A stretch of DNA of 64,000 nucleotides from Sinomonas cyclohexanicum (lineage in GTDB: Bacteria; Actinomycetota; Actinomycetes; Actinomycetales; Micrococcaceae), in assembly GCF_020886775.1 (NCBI RefSeq), contig NZ_AP024525.1:2728001-2792000 (forward strand), in the 5' to 3' direction. How positions within the stretch are numbered: position 1 is the first letter of the stretch; each line of letters starts with the position of its first letter. Below are positions 18,829-28,364 of this stretch, one piece after another. The translations under genes and the position numbers were made by a program. A model generated the notes under the pieces. It saw nothing but the letters and a program-made list of their open reading frames with translations, had not been told where the DNA came from and ran no database searches.

Positions 18829-20307
18829 TCACTCGTGCACCGGCCGCAGCACGATGCGGACCACTGTCCCGCCGCCGTCGCGCGGGTGCCAGTCGATCGA
18901 ACCCCCGAGCTCGCTCGTCACGAGCGTGCGCACGATCTGCAGGCCCAGGCCCTCGTGCCGCGCCGCGGCGGGAGCCAGCCCCACGCCGTCGTCCTCCACC
19001 GTGGCCTCGAGCACCTCGGCGCCCGTGGCGTCCCTCTGGCGGTCCGCCGTGAGCCACACCGTCCCCGACCTGTCAGCGAGGCCGTGCTCCACGGCGTTCG
19101 TGACAAGCTCGTTGATCACGAGGGCGAGCGGGGTGGCGAAGTCGCTGGGCAGCTCGCCGAACTCGCCCCGGCGCTCGGTGGCCACGTGCTGGCCCTCCGT
19201 GGCCACCTCCGCCGACAGCCGGAACTGGCGGCCGATCAGCTCATCGAAGTCGACCGTCTGGGTGAGCCCCTGGGACAGGGTCTCGTGCACGAGGGCAATC
19301 GTGGCGACGCGCCGCATGGCCTGCTCGAGGCCCTGCTTGGCCTCCTCGCTCTTCATGCGCCTGGACTGCATGCGCAGCAGCGCGGCGACGGTCTGGAGGT
19401 TGTTCTTGACCCGGTGGTGGATCTCGCGGATCGTCGCATCCTTGGTCACGAGCTCCATCTCGCGGCGGCGGAGCTCCGAGACATCGCGGCACAGCACGAG
19501 GGCACCGAAGCGCTCGTGCTCGTCCCGCAGCGGGATGGCGCGCAGCGAGAGGCTCACGCCGCGGGACTCGATCTCGCTGCGCCACGGCATCCGCCCCGTC
19601 ACCACGAGCGGGAGCGTCTCGTCCACGAGTCGCCGGTCCTTCAGCAGTCCGGTGGCGACCTCCGCGAGGGAGCGCCCCTCGAGGGACTCGACGCCGCCGA
19701 GACGGCGGAACGCCGAGACACCGTTCGGGCTCGCGTACTGGACGATGCCCTCGGCGTCGAGCCGGATGAGGCCGTCCCCCACGCGTGGCGCGCCACGCCG
19801 GGAGCCCGTGGGGGAGGCGAAGTCCGGCCAGAGTCCCAGCGTGCCCATGCGCAGCAGGTCGTAGGCGCATTGCCGGTAGGTGAGCTCGAGACGACTCGGC
19901 ATCCGCGAGCTGGAAAGGTCAAGGTGGGACGTCACGACGGCGAGCGTCCGCCCATTGCGCACGAACGGCACCGCCTCGACGCGCAGGGCCATCTCGGAAT
20001 TGAAGCTCGTGTCGTGGTGCCGCTCGATCGACTGGCTCTGCCATGCCTTGTCCACGAGCGGCCTCAGATCGGACCGGATCCGCTCCCCCACGAAGTCCGC
20101 ATGGAACACCGTGTGCGTGGTGGATGGACGCACATGCGCCAGCGCCACGTAGCCGTCGTCGGGATCCGGGAACCACAGGGCGAGGTCGGCGAACGCCAGG
20201 TCGGCGACGAGCTGCCAGTCCCCGACCAGGAGATGCAGCCACTCGGCGTCGCCTGGCCCGAAGTCGGCATGCTCCCTGATGGGGTCCGTGAAGATGGCCA
20301 CCTGCAC
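18829..20307 (-). CDS. pdtaS: Sensor histidine kinase PdtaS-like
   Basis: 492 residues from GTG 20307 (GTG 20301 also possible). Order: N-terminal GAF-like domain (about 1-150), a PAS domain (about 160-290, GDGLIRLDAEGIVQYASPN), then the HisKA_2 motif REIHHRVKNNLQTVAALLR with the phospho-acceptor His near residue 297, and an HATPase_c domain (NELVTNAVEHG, DDGVGL, GLGLQIV). This matches PdtaS of M. tuberculosis (501 residues), a soluble kinase that phosphorylates the ANTAR regulator PdtaR and senses nucleotides and metals. No PdtaR gene is in the window. Convergence with whiB1 supports the assignment. Confidence 0.9.
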   Translation of the reverse strand: MQVAIFTDPIREHADFGPGDAEWLHLLVGDWQLVADLAFADLALWFPDPDDGYVALAHVRPSTTHTVFHADFVGERIRSDLRPLVDKAWQSQSIERHHDTSFNSEMALRVEAVPFVRNGRTLAVVTSHLDLSSSRMPSRLELTYRQCAYDLLRMGTLGLWPDFASPTGSRRGAPRVGDGLIRLDAEGIVQYASPNGVSAFRRLGGVESLEGRSLAEVATGLLKDRRLVDETLPLVVTGRMPWRSEIESRGVSLSLRAIPLRDEHERFGALVLCRDVSELRRREMELVTKDATIREIHHRVKNNLQTVAALLRMQSRRMKSEEAKQGLEQAMRRVATIALVHETLSQGLTQTVDFDELIGRQFRLSAEVATEGQHVATERRGEFGELPSDFATPLALVINELVTNAVEHGLADRSGTVWLTADRQRDATGAEVLEATVEDDGVGLAPAAARHEGLGLQIVRTLVTSELGGSIDWHPRDGGGTVVRIVLRPVHE

Positions 20308-20376
20308 CGCCTTGTCTCGTGGGATCCGCCGGCGTGGGGCGGCCGCCTCCCGGACGCCCCGCCGGGCCGCGGGAAC

Positions 20377-20414
20377 GACACCGGGGCCGCGAGAAGTCCC
20401 GCGGCCCCGGTGTC
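20377..20414 (-). terminator. Terminator hairpin after gdh
   Basis: Fifteen-base perfect arms (20377-20391 and 20400-20414) with an 8-base loop, 25 bases beyond the gdh stop and before the pdtaS start. It should separate gdh from pdtaS transcription. Confidence 0.7.
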
Positions 20415-20438
20415 AGCGCCCCAGACCGAGATAACGGC

Positions 20439-23400
20439 TCAGTGGCGCACGATCGACCGCAGCAGCCTCAATGCTACCGAGAGCGAGGCCATGTCGTCGC
20501 GCTCGAGGGCGTTGACCTCGGCGAACATCGCAGCAGCGCGGTCGAGCTGCTCCCGGTTCTCCCCCTCCCACACCGCGAGGCGGGCCTCGGGCGCGAGGGT
20601 GTCCGGGGCCGCGTCCATGACGGAGCGGGCGAAGTCGGCGACGGTGCTGTAGAGGTCGTCGCGCAGGGCCGCCCGCGCGAGCGCCTCCCACCGGTCCCTC
20701 CGCGGCAGTGCGGTAATCCGCTCGAGCAGGCTGTCCACGTGGAACCGGTTGAAGACCGTGTAGTACACGCCGGCCACCTGCTCGACGCCGGCGCCCGAGG
20801 TCTGCGCGATCCGCGCGACGTCCAGGAGCGCATAGCTCTCGAACAGCTCCGCCCAACGGTGGGCCAGTCTCTCCGTCAGACCCCACGAGCGGGCACGGTC
20901 GAGCCAGCCCGCGACACGGTCGGCGTCCTCCCCGCGCAGGTAGCCTAGAAGCTTGGCACGGAGGGTGGCGAGCGGGGTGCCGTACTTCGCCACAAGGTCC
21001 GCAATCGGCTGGCCCGCGGTCCCCTCGTGCAGGATCCAGCGCACCGCGCGGTCGAGGAGCCGGCGGATGTCGAGGTGGACGGCGGTCCAGTGCTCGGTCG
21101 GGAACGACGCCGGGAGCGCGTTGAGCTCCGCGGTCATCTCGTCGAGCCGGTACACCTCCCGGAGCGCAACGAATGCCTTGGCGACCGCGGACGGGGCGGC
21201 ACTGGTCTCCTCGATGGTCCGGAACGCGAACGTGATCCCGCCGAGGTTGATCATGTCGTTGGCCACGATGGTCGCGATGATCTCCCGACGCAGCGGGTGG
21301 GTATCGAGGTCGCCCTCGAAGCGCTCGGCGAGCTCCGCCGGGAAGTACCGCCTCAAGGTCTCCTTGAACCACGGATCGTCGGCGAGATCGCTGTCGCGGA
21401 GCGCCTCGGTCAGCTCGATCTTGGCATACGCCACGAGGACCGACAGCTCCGGAGCAGTCAGGCCTTGGCCCTGCTCGAGCCGCTTGTGGAGCTGCGCGGT
21501 GGTCGGCAGCGCCTCGAGCTCCCGGTTGAGGTCAGCCTCCTCCTCGAGCCAGTCCATGAGCCGCTCATAGCTCGGGCTTGCCTCCACCACCCTCGCCCGG
21601 TCGTTGACGAGCAGGATGTTCTGGTCGATGTTGTCGGCCAGCACGAGCCGGCCCACCTCGTCGGTCATCGAATGGAGGAAGTCGGCGCGCTCCGCGGCGG
21701 GGAGCTTGCCCGCCGCGACCATGCGGTCCACGAAGATCTTGATGTTCACTTCGTGGTCCGAGGTGTCCACGCCGGCGGAGTTGTCGATCGCGTCGGTGTT
21801 CAGGATGACGCCCTGGAGTGCGGCCTCGATGCGCCCACGCTGGGTGAAGCCGAGGTTGCCGCCCTCGCCCACGACCTTGACGCGCAGGTCACGGCCGTCG
21901 ACCCGAATCGCGTCGTTGGCCTTGTCCCCGACCTCGCTGTGCGTCTCCGTGCTGGCCTTGACATAGGTTCCGATGCCGCCGTTGTAGAAGAGGTCCACCG
22001 GAGCCAGCAGCACAGCGCGCAGCATGTCGTTGACGCTCAGCTGCGTCGTGCCCTCGGGCAGGCCGAGGGCCACCCGGACCTGGTCGGAGACCGGGATCCA
22101 CTTCGCCGTGCGCGGGTACACTCCACCGCCGGCGCTGATGAGCTCACGGTCGTAGTCGTCCCACGAGGAGCGCGGAAGGTCGAAGAGGCGACGCCGCTCC
22201 GCGAAGGAGGCCGCGGCGTCGGGCGTCGGGTCGAGGAACACGTGCCGATGATCGAAGGCCGCGACGAGGCGGATGTGCTCCGACAGCAGCATGCCGTTGC
22301 CGAACACGTCGCCGGACATGTCGCCCACGCCGACCACGGTGAAGTCCTCGGTCTGGGTGTCGAGGTCGAGCTCGCTGAAGTGACGCTTGACGGACTCCCA
22401 GGCGCCGCGCGCCGTGATGCCCATCGCCTTGTGGTCGTAGCCGACCGATCCGCCGGACGCGAACGCGTCGCCGAGCCAGAAGCCGTATTCGAGCGAGAGC
22501 CCGTTCGCGATATCGGAGAAGCTCGCGGTCCCCTTGTCCGCCGCAACGACCAGATAGGTGTCGTCGTCGTCGTGGCGCACGACGCCGGCGGGCGGCTGGA
22601 CCTGCTCGGTCGCCACGCCGTCGGCGGCGAGGACCGTCACCCGGTTGTCGGTGATGTCGAGCAGGCCGCGGATGAAGGTCTTGTAGCTCTCCACGCCCTC
22701 GGCGAGCCACGCGGCGCGGTCTCGGGACGGGTCCGGCAGTCGCTTGGCGTAGAAGCCGCCCTTCGCACCGGTCGGCACGATCACCGCGTTCTTGACGACC
22801 TGGGCCTTGACGAGTCCGAGAATCTCGGTGCGGAAGTCCTCCCGCCGATCGGACCAGCGCAGCCCACCGCGGGCCACCTTGCCGAACCGCAGGTGGACGC
22901 CCTCGACCCGAGGCGAGTACACCCAGATCTCGTACGCAGGCTTCGGGGAGGGCAGGCCCTCGATCTGCTCAGGTCGCAGCTTGAAGCTCAGGTACGGCTT
23001 GCCGAGGTAGTAGTTGGTACGGACGGTCGCCTCGATGAGGTTGATGAACATTCGCAGGAGGCGGTCGGCGTCGAGCGTCGGGACCTGTTCGAGCGAACGG
23101 GTCAGCCCCTCCTTGAGGCGGCCCGTGCGTTCGCTCCGCTCGGCGTCGCCGAGGGCAGGATCGAAGCGCGCCTCGAAATAGGCCACGAGCCCACGCGTCA
23201 CATCGGCGTTGGCCAGCAGCGTGTCGGCCACGAAGCCGAACGAGTTCATGTTGCCGATCTGGCGCATGTACTTCGCGTACGCGCGCAGCATCTGCGCCTC
23301 TCGCGATCGGAGGCCCTCACGCAGCACGAGCCGGTCGATGCTGTCCGACTCGGTCTCCCCCGCGAGCGACTGCCCGAACGACTCGGCGAGGAGGTCGCCC

Positions 23401-25328
23401 GTCTTGACCGGGTCGACGCCTGCCGGGTACTTGAGCCCGAGGTCGTAGAGGAAGAACTCGCGGGAATCGCCCGTCTCGATCTCGAACGGGCGCTCGTCGA
23501 GGACCTCGAGGCCGAGGTTGTGGAAGTAGGGCAGGATCTGGCTCAGGCTCTTGGGCTCGAACAGGTAGAGCTTGACGCGGGCGTCCTCCTCCAGGGACTC
23601 GACGTCCCCTTGGGGCAGGTAGACGTGGACGACGGGCCGCTCGGAGACCTCTGCCCCGGCCGCCGCGGCGGACGCGCGCTCGGCAGCGTACGCCTCGAAG
23701 CGCGTGATGTCCTGGAGGGCGTCCTCAATGCTGAAGTCCACGCGGTAGGACGCGGGGAACGCCTCTCCCCACACCGCGGCGAGGTGCTCGGCGGCATCCA
23801 GAGGACGGTTTTCATGCAGGACCTGGGCGATTCCCTCGCTCCAGGAGCGCGTCGCGGTGACGAGCCGCTGCTCGAGCGCCTCACGGTCGACCGACTTCAG
23901 GTCCAATGGTGCCGACTCCGTGTCCTTGGGAAGGCGGATCCTGAAGTAGAGGCGGGCGAGGACGGAGTCGCTCATCTGCGAGTCGTAGTCGATCGACGAC
24001 GAATGGAACTCCTTCTCGAGCTCCTTCTCGATGCGGCGGCGCACCGTCGTGTTGTACCGGTCCTTGGGCAGGTACACCACAGCGTTCATGAACCGGCCAT
24101 AGATGTCCGGACGGAGGAAGAGCCGCGTCCGGCGGCGCTCTTGGAGGCGGTGGATCCGGGTGACGGTGTCAAGCAGGGTCTCGGTGTCGATCTGCATGAG
24201 CTCGTCGCGCGGGTACGTCTCGAGGATGGCGAGCAGGTCCTTGCCCGAGTGCGAATCGGCCGGGAAGCCGGAGGCGCGCATGACCGTCTCGATCTTGTCC
24301 TTGACGATCGGGACGGTCCGCGCGGACTGGGTGTACGCGCTCGAGGCGAAGAGGCCGATGAAGCGGCGCTCCCCGTCGACCTGGCCCTCGGCGTCGAAGC
24401 GCTTGATGCCGATGTAGTCGAGGTAGGTCCGGCGGTGGACGGTGCTGCGGGAGTTCGCCTTCGTGATGTTCAGGGCGCGCCGCTCGCGGGCGTGCGCCTG
24501 GCCCTCCGCGGTGAGGTGCTGGAGCGCGTGCGATCCCTCTCCGCGCAGCAGGCCCAGCCCGCTGCCCTCGACGAGCTCGAGCACGTCCTCCCCGGCCACA
24601 GACTTCAGGTCGTACTCGCGGTACCCGAGGAAGGTGAAGTTGCCCGCGTCGAGCCACCGGAGCAGCTCCTGGGTCGACCTGAGGTCGGGGATGTCCTCGG
24701 CCCCGGCGACCGAGCCGAGGCTTTCGGCGATCTCCAGCGCCTTGGTGCGCATGGGCTGCCAGTCCTCGACGGCTGCCCTGACATCCCCGAGGACCCGGCG
24801 GATGCCGTCGATCAGGGACGTCTTCATCGCGGAAGACGCACGGTTGATCTCGACCGCGATCCAGGACTCGATGTGGGAGGCGTTATCGCCGTCGCCCACG
24901 AGTGCGCTCAGCTGCGGCATCGTGGCCGTGTCGCCGCTCGTCATTCCCCACTGCGCGGGCACGCGGCTCGCGGAGACGATCGCGCCGTCGTCCTTCCGCC
25001 GGCTCACGACCAGCATGGGGTGGACCACGAGGTGGATGGGAACGCCTTGACGAACTAGTTCCGCGCTCACCGAATCCACGAGGAACGGCATGTCGTCCGT
25101 GACGATGTAGACGACGCTGCGGCTTCCCTCGTCGGCGATGACGACGTTCGCGGTACCGGTCTCGCGGCCCTCGGCGACCGCCCAGTGCTGCCGCGCCCGA
25201 TCGGCGAGGGCCTCGGCCGGGTATGCCTGCTTGTCCTCCTCGGCCACGTGCTCGTAGTAGTCGGCCAGGAACTGGGATTCCTGGTCCGCTGACGGGAACG
25301 GGGTCTGCTGGGCAGTACCGGTAGACAC
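20439..25328 (-). CDS. gdh: NAD-specific glutamate dehydrogenase, large (180-kDa) class
   Basis: 1629 residues, matching the L-180 class (M. tuberculosis Rv2476c, 1624). The N-terminal half holds the ACT-like regulatory repeats; the catalytic core follows with LVKAQVVKNAVIVPTGAKGG (substrate lysines), then the NAD-binding region GVGDMSGDVFGNGMLLSEH and VGEGGNLGFTQRGRIE. It converts glutamate to 2-oxoglutarate and ammonia, feeding carbon to the TCA cycle. GTG 25328 is preceded by GGAGG nine bases upstream. In actinobacteria this enzyme is held off by GarA; no garA gene is seen here. A terminator follows at 20377-20414. Confidence 0.95.
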   Translation of the reverse strand: MSTGTAQQTPFPSADQESQFLADYYEHVAEEDKQAYPAEALADRARQHWAVAEGRETGTANVVIADEGSRSVVYIVTDDMPFLVDSVSAELVRQGVPIHLVVHPMLVVSRRKDDGAIVSASRVPAQWGMTSGDTATMPQLSALVGDGDNASHIESWIAVEINRASSAMKTSLIDGIRRVLGDVRAAVEDWQPMRTKALEIAESLGSVAGAEDIPDLRSTQELLRWLDAGNFTFLGYREYDLKSVAGEDVLELVEGSGLGLLRGEGSHALQHLTAEGQAHARERRALNITKANSRSTVHRRTYLDYIGIKRFDAEGQVDGERRFIGLFASSAYTQSARTVPIVKDKIETVMRASGFPADSHSGKDLLAILETYPRDELMQIDTETLLDTVTRIHRLQERRRTRLFLRPDIYGRFMNAVVYLPKDRYNTTVRRRIEKELEKEFHSSSIDYDSQMSDSVLARLYFRIRLPKDTESAPLDLKSVDREALEQRLVTATRSWSEGIAQVLHENRPLDAAEHLAAVWGEAFPASYRVDFSIEDALQDITRFEAYAAERASAAAAGAEVSERPVVHVYLPQGDVESLEEDARVKLYLFEPKSLSQILPYFHNLGLEVLDERPFEIETGDSREFFLYDLGLKYPAGVDPVKTGDLLAESFGQSLAGETESDSIDRLVLREGLRSREAQMLRAYAKYMRQIGNMNSFGFVADTLLANADVTRGLVAYFEARFDPALGDAERSERTGRLKEGLTRSLEQVPTLDADRLLRMFINLIEATVRTNYYLGKPYLSFKLRPEQIEGLPSPKPAYEIWVYSPRVEGVHLRFGKVARGGLRWSDRREDFRTEILGLVKAQVVKNAVIVPTGAKGGFYAKRLPDPSRDRAAWLAEGVESYKTFIRGLLDITDNRVTVLAADGVATEQVQPPAGVVRHDDDDTYLVVAADKGTASFSDIANGLSLEYGFWLGDAFASGGSVGYDHKAMGITARGAWESVKRHFSELDLDTQTEDFTVVGVGDMSGDVFGNGMLLSEHIRLVAAFDHRHVFLDPTPDAAASFAERRRLFDLPRSSWDDYDRELISAGGGVYPRTAKWIPVSDQVRVALGLPEGTTQLSVNDMLRAVLLAPVDLFYNGGIGTYVKASTETHSEVGDKANDAIRVDGRDLRVKVVGEGGNLGFTQRGRIEAALQGVILNTDAIDNSAGVDTSDHEVNIKIFVDRMVAAGKLPAAERADFLHSMTDEVGRLVLADNIDQNILLVNDRARVVEASPSYERLMDWLEEEADLNRELEALPTTAQLHKRLEQGQGLTAPELSVLVAYAKIELTEALRDSDLADDPWFKETLRRYFPAELAERFEGDLDTHPLRREIIATIVANDMINLGGITFAFRTIEETSAAPSAVAKAFVALREVYRLDEMTAELNALPASFPTEHWTAVHLDIRRLLDRAVRWILHEGTAGQPIADLVAKYGTPLATLRAKLLGYLRGEDADRVAGWLDRARSWGLTERLAHRWAELFESYALLDVARIAQTSGAGVEQVAGVYYTVFNRFHVDSLLERITALPRRDRWEALARAALRDDLYSTVADFARSVMDAAPDTLAPEARLAVWEGENREQLDRAAAMFAEVNALERDDMASLSVALRLLRSIVRH

Positions 25329-25382
25329 GCTGGCTCGCCTCCAGGGGACGTGGCTGCCACCTCGCAGCCCTCTGACCCGAGC

Positions 25383-26696
25383 CTAGCGCGGCATGCTCGC
25401 CGGAGGTTTGGCGCGTCGTCCAGCGAATCTTCGATTCTGCTGTTCTTCTGCACATACGAGCCCTGCGATGCTGCGCCGCAGGCCAGACTCGGGGGCGCAT
25501 TCGAGCAGGACCTGCCCGTTGAGGAGAGCGGCGTCCGCCGACGCGTCGTCGTGCGGGAGCATCGCCGAAACCGGCAGGCCTGGACCGAAGCGCTCCCAGG
25601 CCTCACGCAGCGCTCGTTCCGGGAAGCGGCCCACTGTCGACGCACGCACCCTGTTGAACACCACGGTCGGCGCAGATCCGGGTACGGCCACCTCGAGCTC
25701 CGCGAGAGCACGGACCAGCCGGGGCATCCCCACCGGGTCCGCGGCACCGACGGCAAGCACCCGATCGGCCAGCTCGAGGGCCCGCAGCGTGGCGCCGTTG
25801 CGCCGGGGCGCCATGGTGTCGAAGCTGAGCTCCTCGTCCGCCTCGAGGCAGAATCCCGTGTCCACGATCACGGTCTCCGCGACCTCGCGGCATCGCTCGA
25901 GCACCGTGCCGAAGGCCGCCGACCGCAGCTCCGACCAGCGGTCAGCGCGGGTGATCCCCGTGAGGACCCGCATGGCCCCGCCTCCCGTGATGACCGGCGT
26001 CGCGACCCGCTCGAGTGCGGCCGGGTCGAGCAGCCCCTGATCTGCAAGCCGGCAGGCCTGGGCCACCCCGGCTGAATCGTCGAGGAGCCCCAGTGCGCCC
26101 GCGACCGACGCACCGTACGTGTCCGCGTCCACCAGGATGACGCTCCGCCCGGCCGCCGCGAGTTCGGCGGCGCAGTTGATCGCCACGGTGGTGCGCCCCG
26201 GTGAACCGATCGGCCCCCACACCGCGAGGATCTCGCCCTGCCGCCCCGGTCCGGGGGCGGGGTCGGCCGTCGCGGCCTCGGGCGGCATCGGCAGCGGGCG
26301 GGCGCCGGCCAGCCCGAACGACGACGAAGGGCCGGCGCCCGCGCGTCGGGCCGCCTCCTCGACGGCGCCACCGATGAGTGCGGCCAGGTCGGGGGCGGCG
26401 ATCGCCTCGGGGGCTGCGAGGATGCCGAGGGCCGTGAGACGGTCGCGCTCGGCGGCGTCGTCGCTGAGGCCCACGAGGCCGACACCGACCGAGGCGAGCC
26501 GATCGGCGAGCGTCGCGGTGAGGTCCGCGGTGCCGCCCGCCACCACGGCCGCCCTGGCCAGCCCGGTCTGGCAGGCGGCGACGAGCTCGGCCAGCTCCGA
26601 GCATCGGCGCACCACGGTGACGGGACCGTGGAGCCGCTCGAGGGAGCCGACCAGCTCGGCTTGGCCGGCCCCGACGGTCACGACTGGGATGCTCAT
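25383..26696 (-). CDS. CpaE-like MinD/ParA-family ATPase
   Basis: 437 residues from ATG 26696, which overlaps the SAF gene stop by four bases. The first 115 residues resemble a receiver-like domain. From about 150 a MinD/ParA fold begins with the deviant Walker A GPIGSPGRTTVAI, in which the usual lysine of GKT is arginine; SVILVDADTYGASV and ETVIVDTGF follow. CpaE proteins localise Flp/Tad pilus machinery. Here only CpaB-like and CpaE-like genes are present, without TadA, TadB or pilin, so pilus function is doubtful. The Arg substitution may weaken ATP hydrolysis, though I believe it occurs in actinobacterial relatives. Confidence 0.8.
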   Translation of the reverse strand: MSIPVVTVGAGQAELVGSLERLHGPVTVVRRCSELAELVAACQTGLARAAVVAGGTADLTATLADRLASVGVGLVGLSDDAAERDRLTALGILAAPEAIAAPDLAALIGGAVEEAARRAGAGPSSSFGLAGARPLPMPPEAATADPAPGPGRQGEILAVWGPIGSPGRTTVAINCAAELAAAGRSVILVDADTYGASVAGALGLLDDSAGVAQACRLADQGLLDPAALERVATPVITGGGAMRVLTGITRADRWSELRSAAFGTVLERCREVAETVIVDTGFCLEADEELSFDTMAPRRNGATLRALELADRVLAVGAADPVGMPRLVRALAELEVAVPGSAPTVVFNRVRASTVGRFPERALREAWERFGPGLPVSAMLPHDDASADAALLNGQVLLECAPESGLRRSIAGLVCAEEQQNRRFAGRRAKPPASMPR

Positions 26697-27334
26697 CGCG
26701 GGCCGCCCGCCGGGTTCCAGACGAGGGACACCTTGGCGCTGTTCGCCTGGGCGCCGAGCACCTGGGGCAGCTTGGGGTCGTCGACGAGCACGAGCACGTG
26801 CGTCTCCCGGCTGCCCCCGAGTGTGGAGGAGGATGCCTCGATGTGCGCGATCTCGGCGCCCGGCACGAGCAGGCGGGGCTCGGAGAATCCGTTGCGCCCG
26901 TCCGGGAGGGCCACCCACACGTCCACCCGCGTGCCGACGGTCGCCTCTGCGGGGAGAGGCTGGGAGATGCCGATCGAGACGGGCTTGCGGTCCACGGCCT
27001 GCGGTTCGCCGAGGCTCGAGGCCGGCACGAGGTCGCCTTTGGCCACGCGCTGGAGCGCCACCTTGCCCTCCGGCACCGTCCCTGCGGCCAGGTACCGGCC
27101 CTCGGCGTCCCCGAGCCTGACGTCCACCCGCACGAGGCGGCTCGCATCGATTGCCTGGCCGACGGCGATGTCCTCCTTGGCCGCGTAGGCCCCGACGGTG
27201 CGGTTCGCCGAGTCGACGAGGCCGACGACCCCGGCGATCGAGGCGAGGACGAGGAGGATTCCCACCAGGAGGCGCGGGTCCTTCCAAGACGGCCTCGTGA
27301 GCCGGGCACCCGGCGCGTTCTCGGCAGCAGGCAT
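26693..27334 (-). CDS. SAF-domain membrane protein (CpaB/RcpC-like)
   Basis: 213 residues from ATG 27334 with GGAGGGG eight bases upstream. One membrane segment lies near residue 25-45 (LLVGILLVLASIAGVVGLV), then an SAF domain (KEDIAVGQAIDASRLVRVDV ... AAGTVPEGKVAL ... LPAEATVGTRVDVWV) as in Flp pilus assembly protein CpaB. It is anchored with the domain outside the membrane. It is translationally coupled to the CpaE-like ATPase and divergent from the small HTH regulator, with phased repeats in the shared upstream region. Confidence 0.82.
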   Translation of the reverse strand: MPAAENAPGARLTRPSWKDPRLLVGILLVLASIAGVVGLVDSANRTVGAYAAKEDIAVGQAIDASRLVRVDVRLGDAEGRYLAAGTVPEGKVALQRVAKGDLVPASSLGEPQAVDRKPVSIGISQPLPAEATVGTRVDVWVALPDGRNGFSEPRLLVPGAEIAHIEASSSTLGGSRETHVLVLVDDPKLPQVLGAQANSAKVSLVWNPAGGPR

Positions 27335-27418
27335 TGCAGTTCCCCTCCAGTCGCAGGCCGCGGACCGGCCCCCCTGCGCCATTGTGTCCGGGCGGGCCGC
27401 GCATCCCAAGTCACACTG

Positions 27419-27468
27419 GAGCAAACCACATCAAACTGTTGATAACCGCATCAAACGATATCTTCTGT
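27419..27468. promoter_or_regulatory. 10-bp-phased direct repeats upstream of the HTH and SAF genes
   Basis: Five contiguous 10-base units: GAGCAAACCA, CATCAAACTG, TTGATAACCG, CATCAAACGA, TATCTTCTGT. The core (A)TCAAAC recurs in the same helical phase, and the block is AT-rich in a GC-rich context. It lies in the divergent gap between the SAF gene (start 27334) and the BldC/excisionase-like gene (27494). Such head-to-tail repeats suit BldC-like proteins, so autoregulation is plausible. Confidence 0.6.
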
Positions 27469-27493
27469 GGGTCACAGGTGGCAGAATGTGTCC

Positions 27494-27709
27494 ATGCCAC
27501 GTTTCCTCACGCTCGCCGACGTGTGCGAGCAGCTCCAGATCAGCTCGGCGCAGGCCTACGCCCTCGTGCACAGCGGAGAGCTCAAGGCCATTCAGGTGGG
27601 TGGACGCGGGCAATGGCGCGTCGAGGACGTCAAGCTCGAGGAGTACATCCAGGAGAGCTATGCCAAGGCCGAGCGGACGCTGGCCGAGAACCGCCGCGCC
27701 CGCTCGTAG
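27494..27709 (+). CDS. Small excisionase/BldC-family HTH DNA-binding protein
   Basis: 71 residues from ATG 27494 (MPRFLTLADVCEQLQIS); GTG 27488 is in frame, lies six bases after AGGTGG and may be the real start. The MerR-like winged helix pattern is clear: LTLADVCEQLQISSAQAYALV, then HSGELKAIQVGGRGQWRV, then the C-terminal helix VEDVKLEEYIQESY. Single-domain proteins of this type bind direct repeats cooperatively. Related repeats lie just upstream (27419-27468) and before the LysM gene (28365-28414), which makes this protein their best candidate binder. Targets are inferred from position only. Confidence 0.88.
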   Translation: MPRFLTLADVCEQLQISSAQAYALVHSGELKAIQVGGRGQWRVEDVKLEEYIQESYAKAERTLAENRRARS

Positions 27710-27734
27710 CAATCGCCGGCCGGCGGGCTCCCGC

Positions 27735-28283
27735 TCAGCCGCCAGAGCGCACGGCGAGGATCGCGCCGAGGCGCACCGCGGTCATGCCGGCCCGGTGCCC
27801 GCCGGCGGAACGGACCGGCGTGAGCTCCAGGTAGTCCGCGCCCACCGTGTCAATCGTGCCGGCGAGTGCAGTCGGCTCGCCGCCCCCGCCATCGAGGAAG
27901 ACCGTCACGACGGTGCGGTCGCGCGCGAGGGCGCGCAGGCCTGATGCCATGGACAGCGTCCGCCGCACGGTCGACCGCTCCGCGTGCACCCGCCGCCCGA
28001 GGCCCGACACCGTCACCACCGCACTGGCGGGCACCAGAACGCCGTGCTGCCCGCATTCGAGGACGAACCACTCGTCCGCGATCTGCCGCGGAGTCCCGCG
28101 GAACCGCAGCCTTCCCCTGAGCTCGACGTCGAGCGCTGCCGTGCCGTGGCCACGCAGGCGGTCAGCAAGGGGCACCGCGGCCTGCTCGGCCCGCACGAGC
28201 TCGGCCACCTGCGCCTCGAGGTCGAGCCTCCCGGCCGCGGCCAACTGGCCCTCCAAGTCGGCGAATAGGTTGTCCCAGCGCAT
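27735..28283 (-). CDS. Conserved actinobacterial protein of unknown function
   Basis: 182 residues from ATG 28283, with AAGGTGA eight bases upstream; GTG 28292 is also in frame. An N-terminal helical part (WDNLFADLEGQLAAAGRLDLEAQVAELVRAEQ) is split by short loops, followed by a beta-rich part (DEWFVLECGQHGVLVPASAV, VVTVFLDGG, GTIDTVGADYLEL). The second half looks Sm/PRC-barrel-like, but I cannot name the family. It ends 25 bases after the convergent HTH gene and is divergent from the LysM gene across a 173-base gap that holds phased repeats. Confidence 0.75.
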   Translation of the reverse strand: MRWDNLFADLEGQLAAAGRLDLEAQVAELVRAEQAAVPLADRLRGHGTAALDVELRGRLRFRGTPRQIADEWFVLECGQHGVLVPASAVVTVSGLGRRVHAERSTVRRTLSMASGLRALARDRTVVTVFLDGGGGEPTALAGTIDTVGADYLELTPVRSAGGHRAGMTAVRLGAILAVRSGG

Positions 28284-28364
28284 GCCGATCACCTTAGGTA
28301 GACAGGCCGCCCACGGTCAATCCGTCTCAAAGCCACGTTTTACTGGACAATCTCCTCACTCCGT

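Noticed and set aside
21027-25058. Very long open frame on the plus strand opposite gdh
   Set aside because: The minus strand encodes a full, motif-rich glutamate dehydrogenase. High GC with codon bias keeps the opposite frame free of stops, and its translation is Arg/His/Asp-rich without domains.
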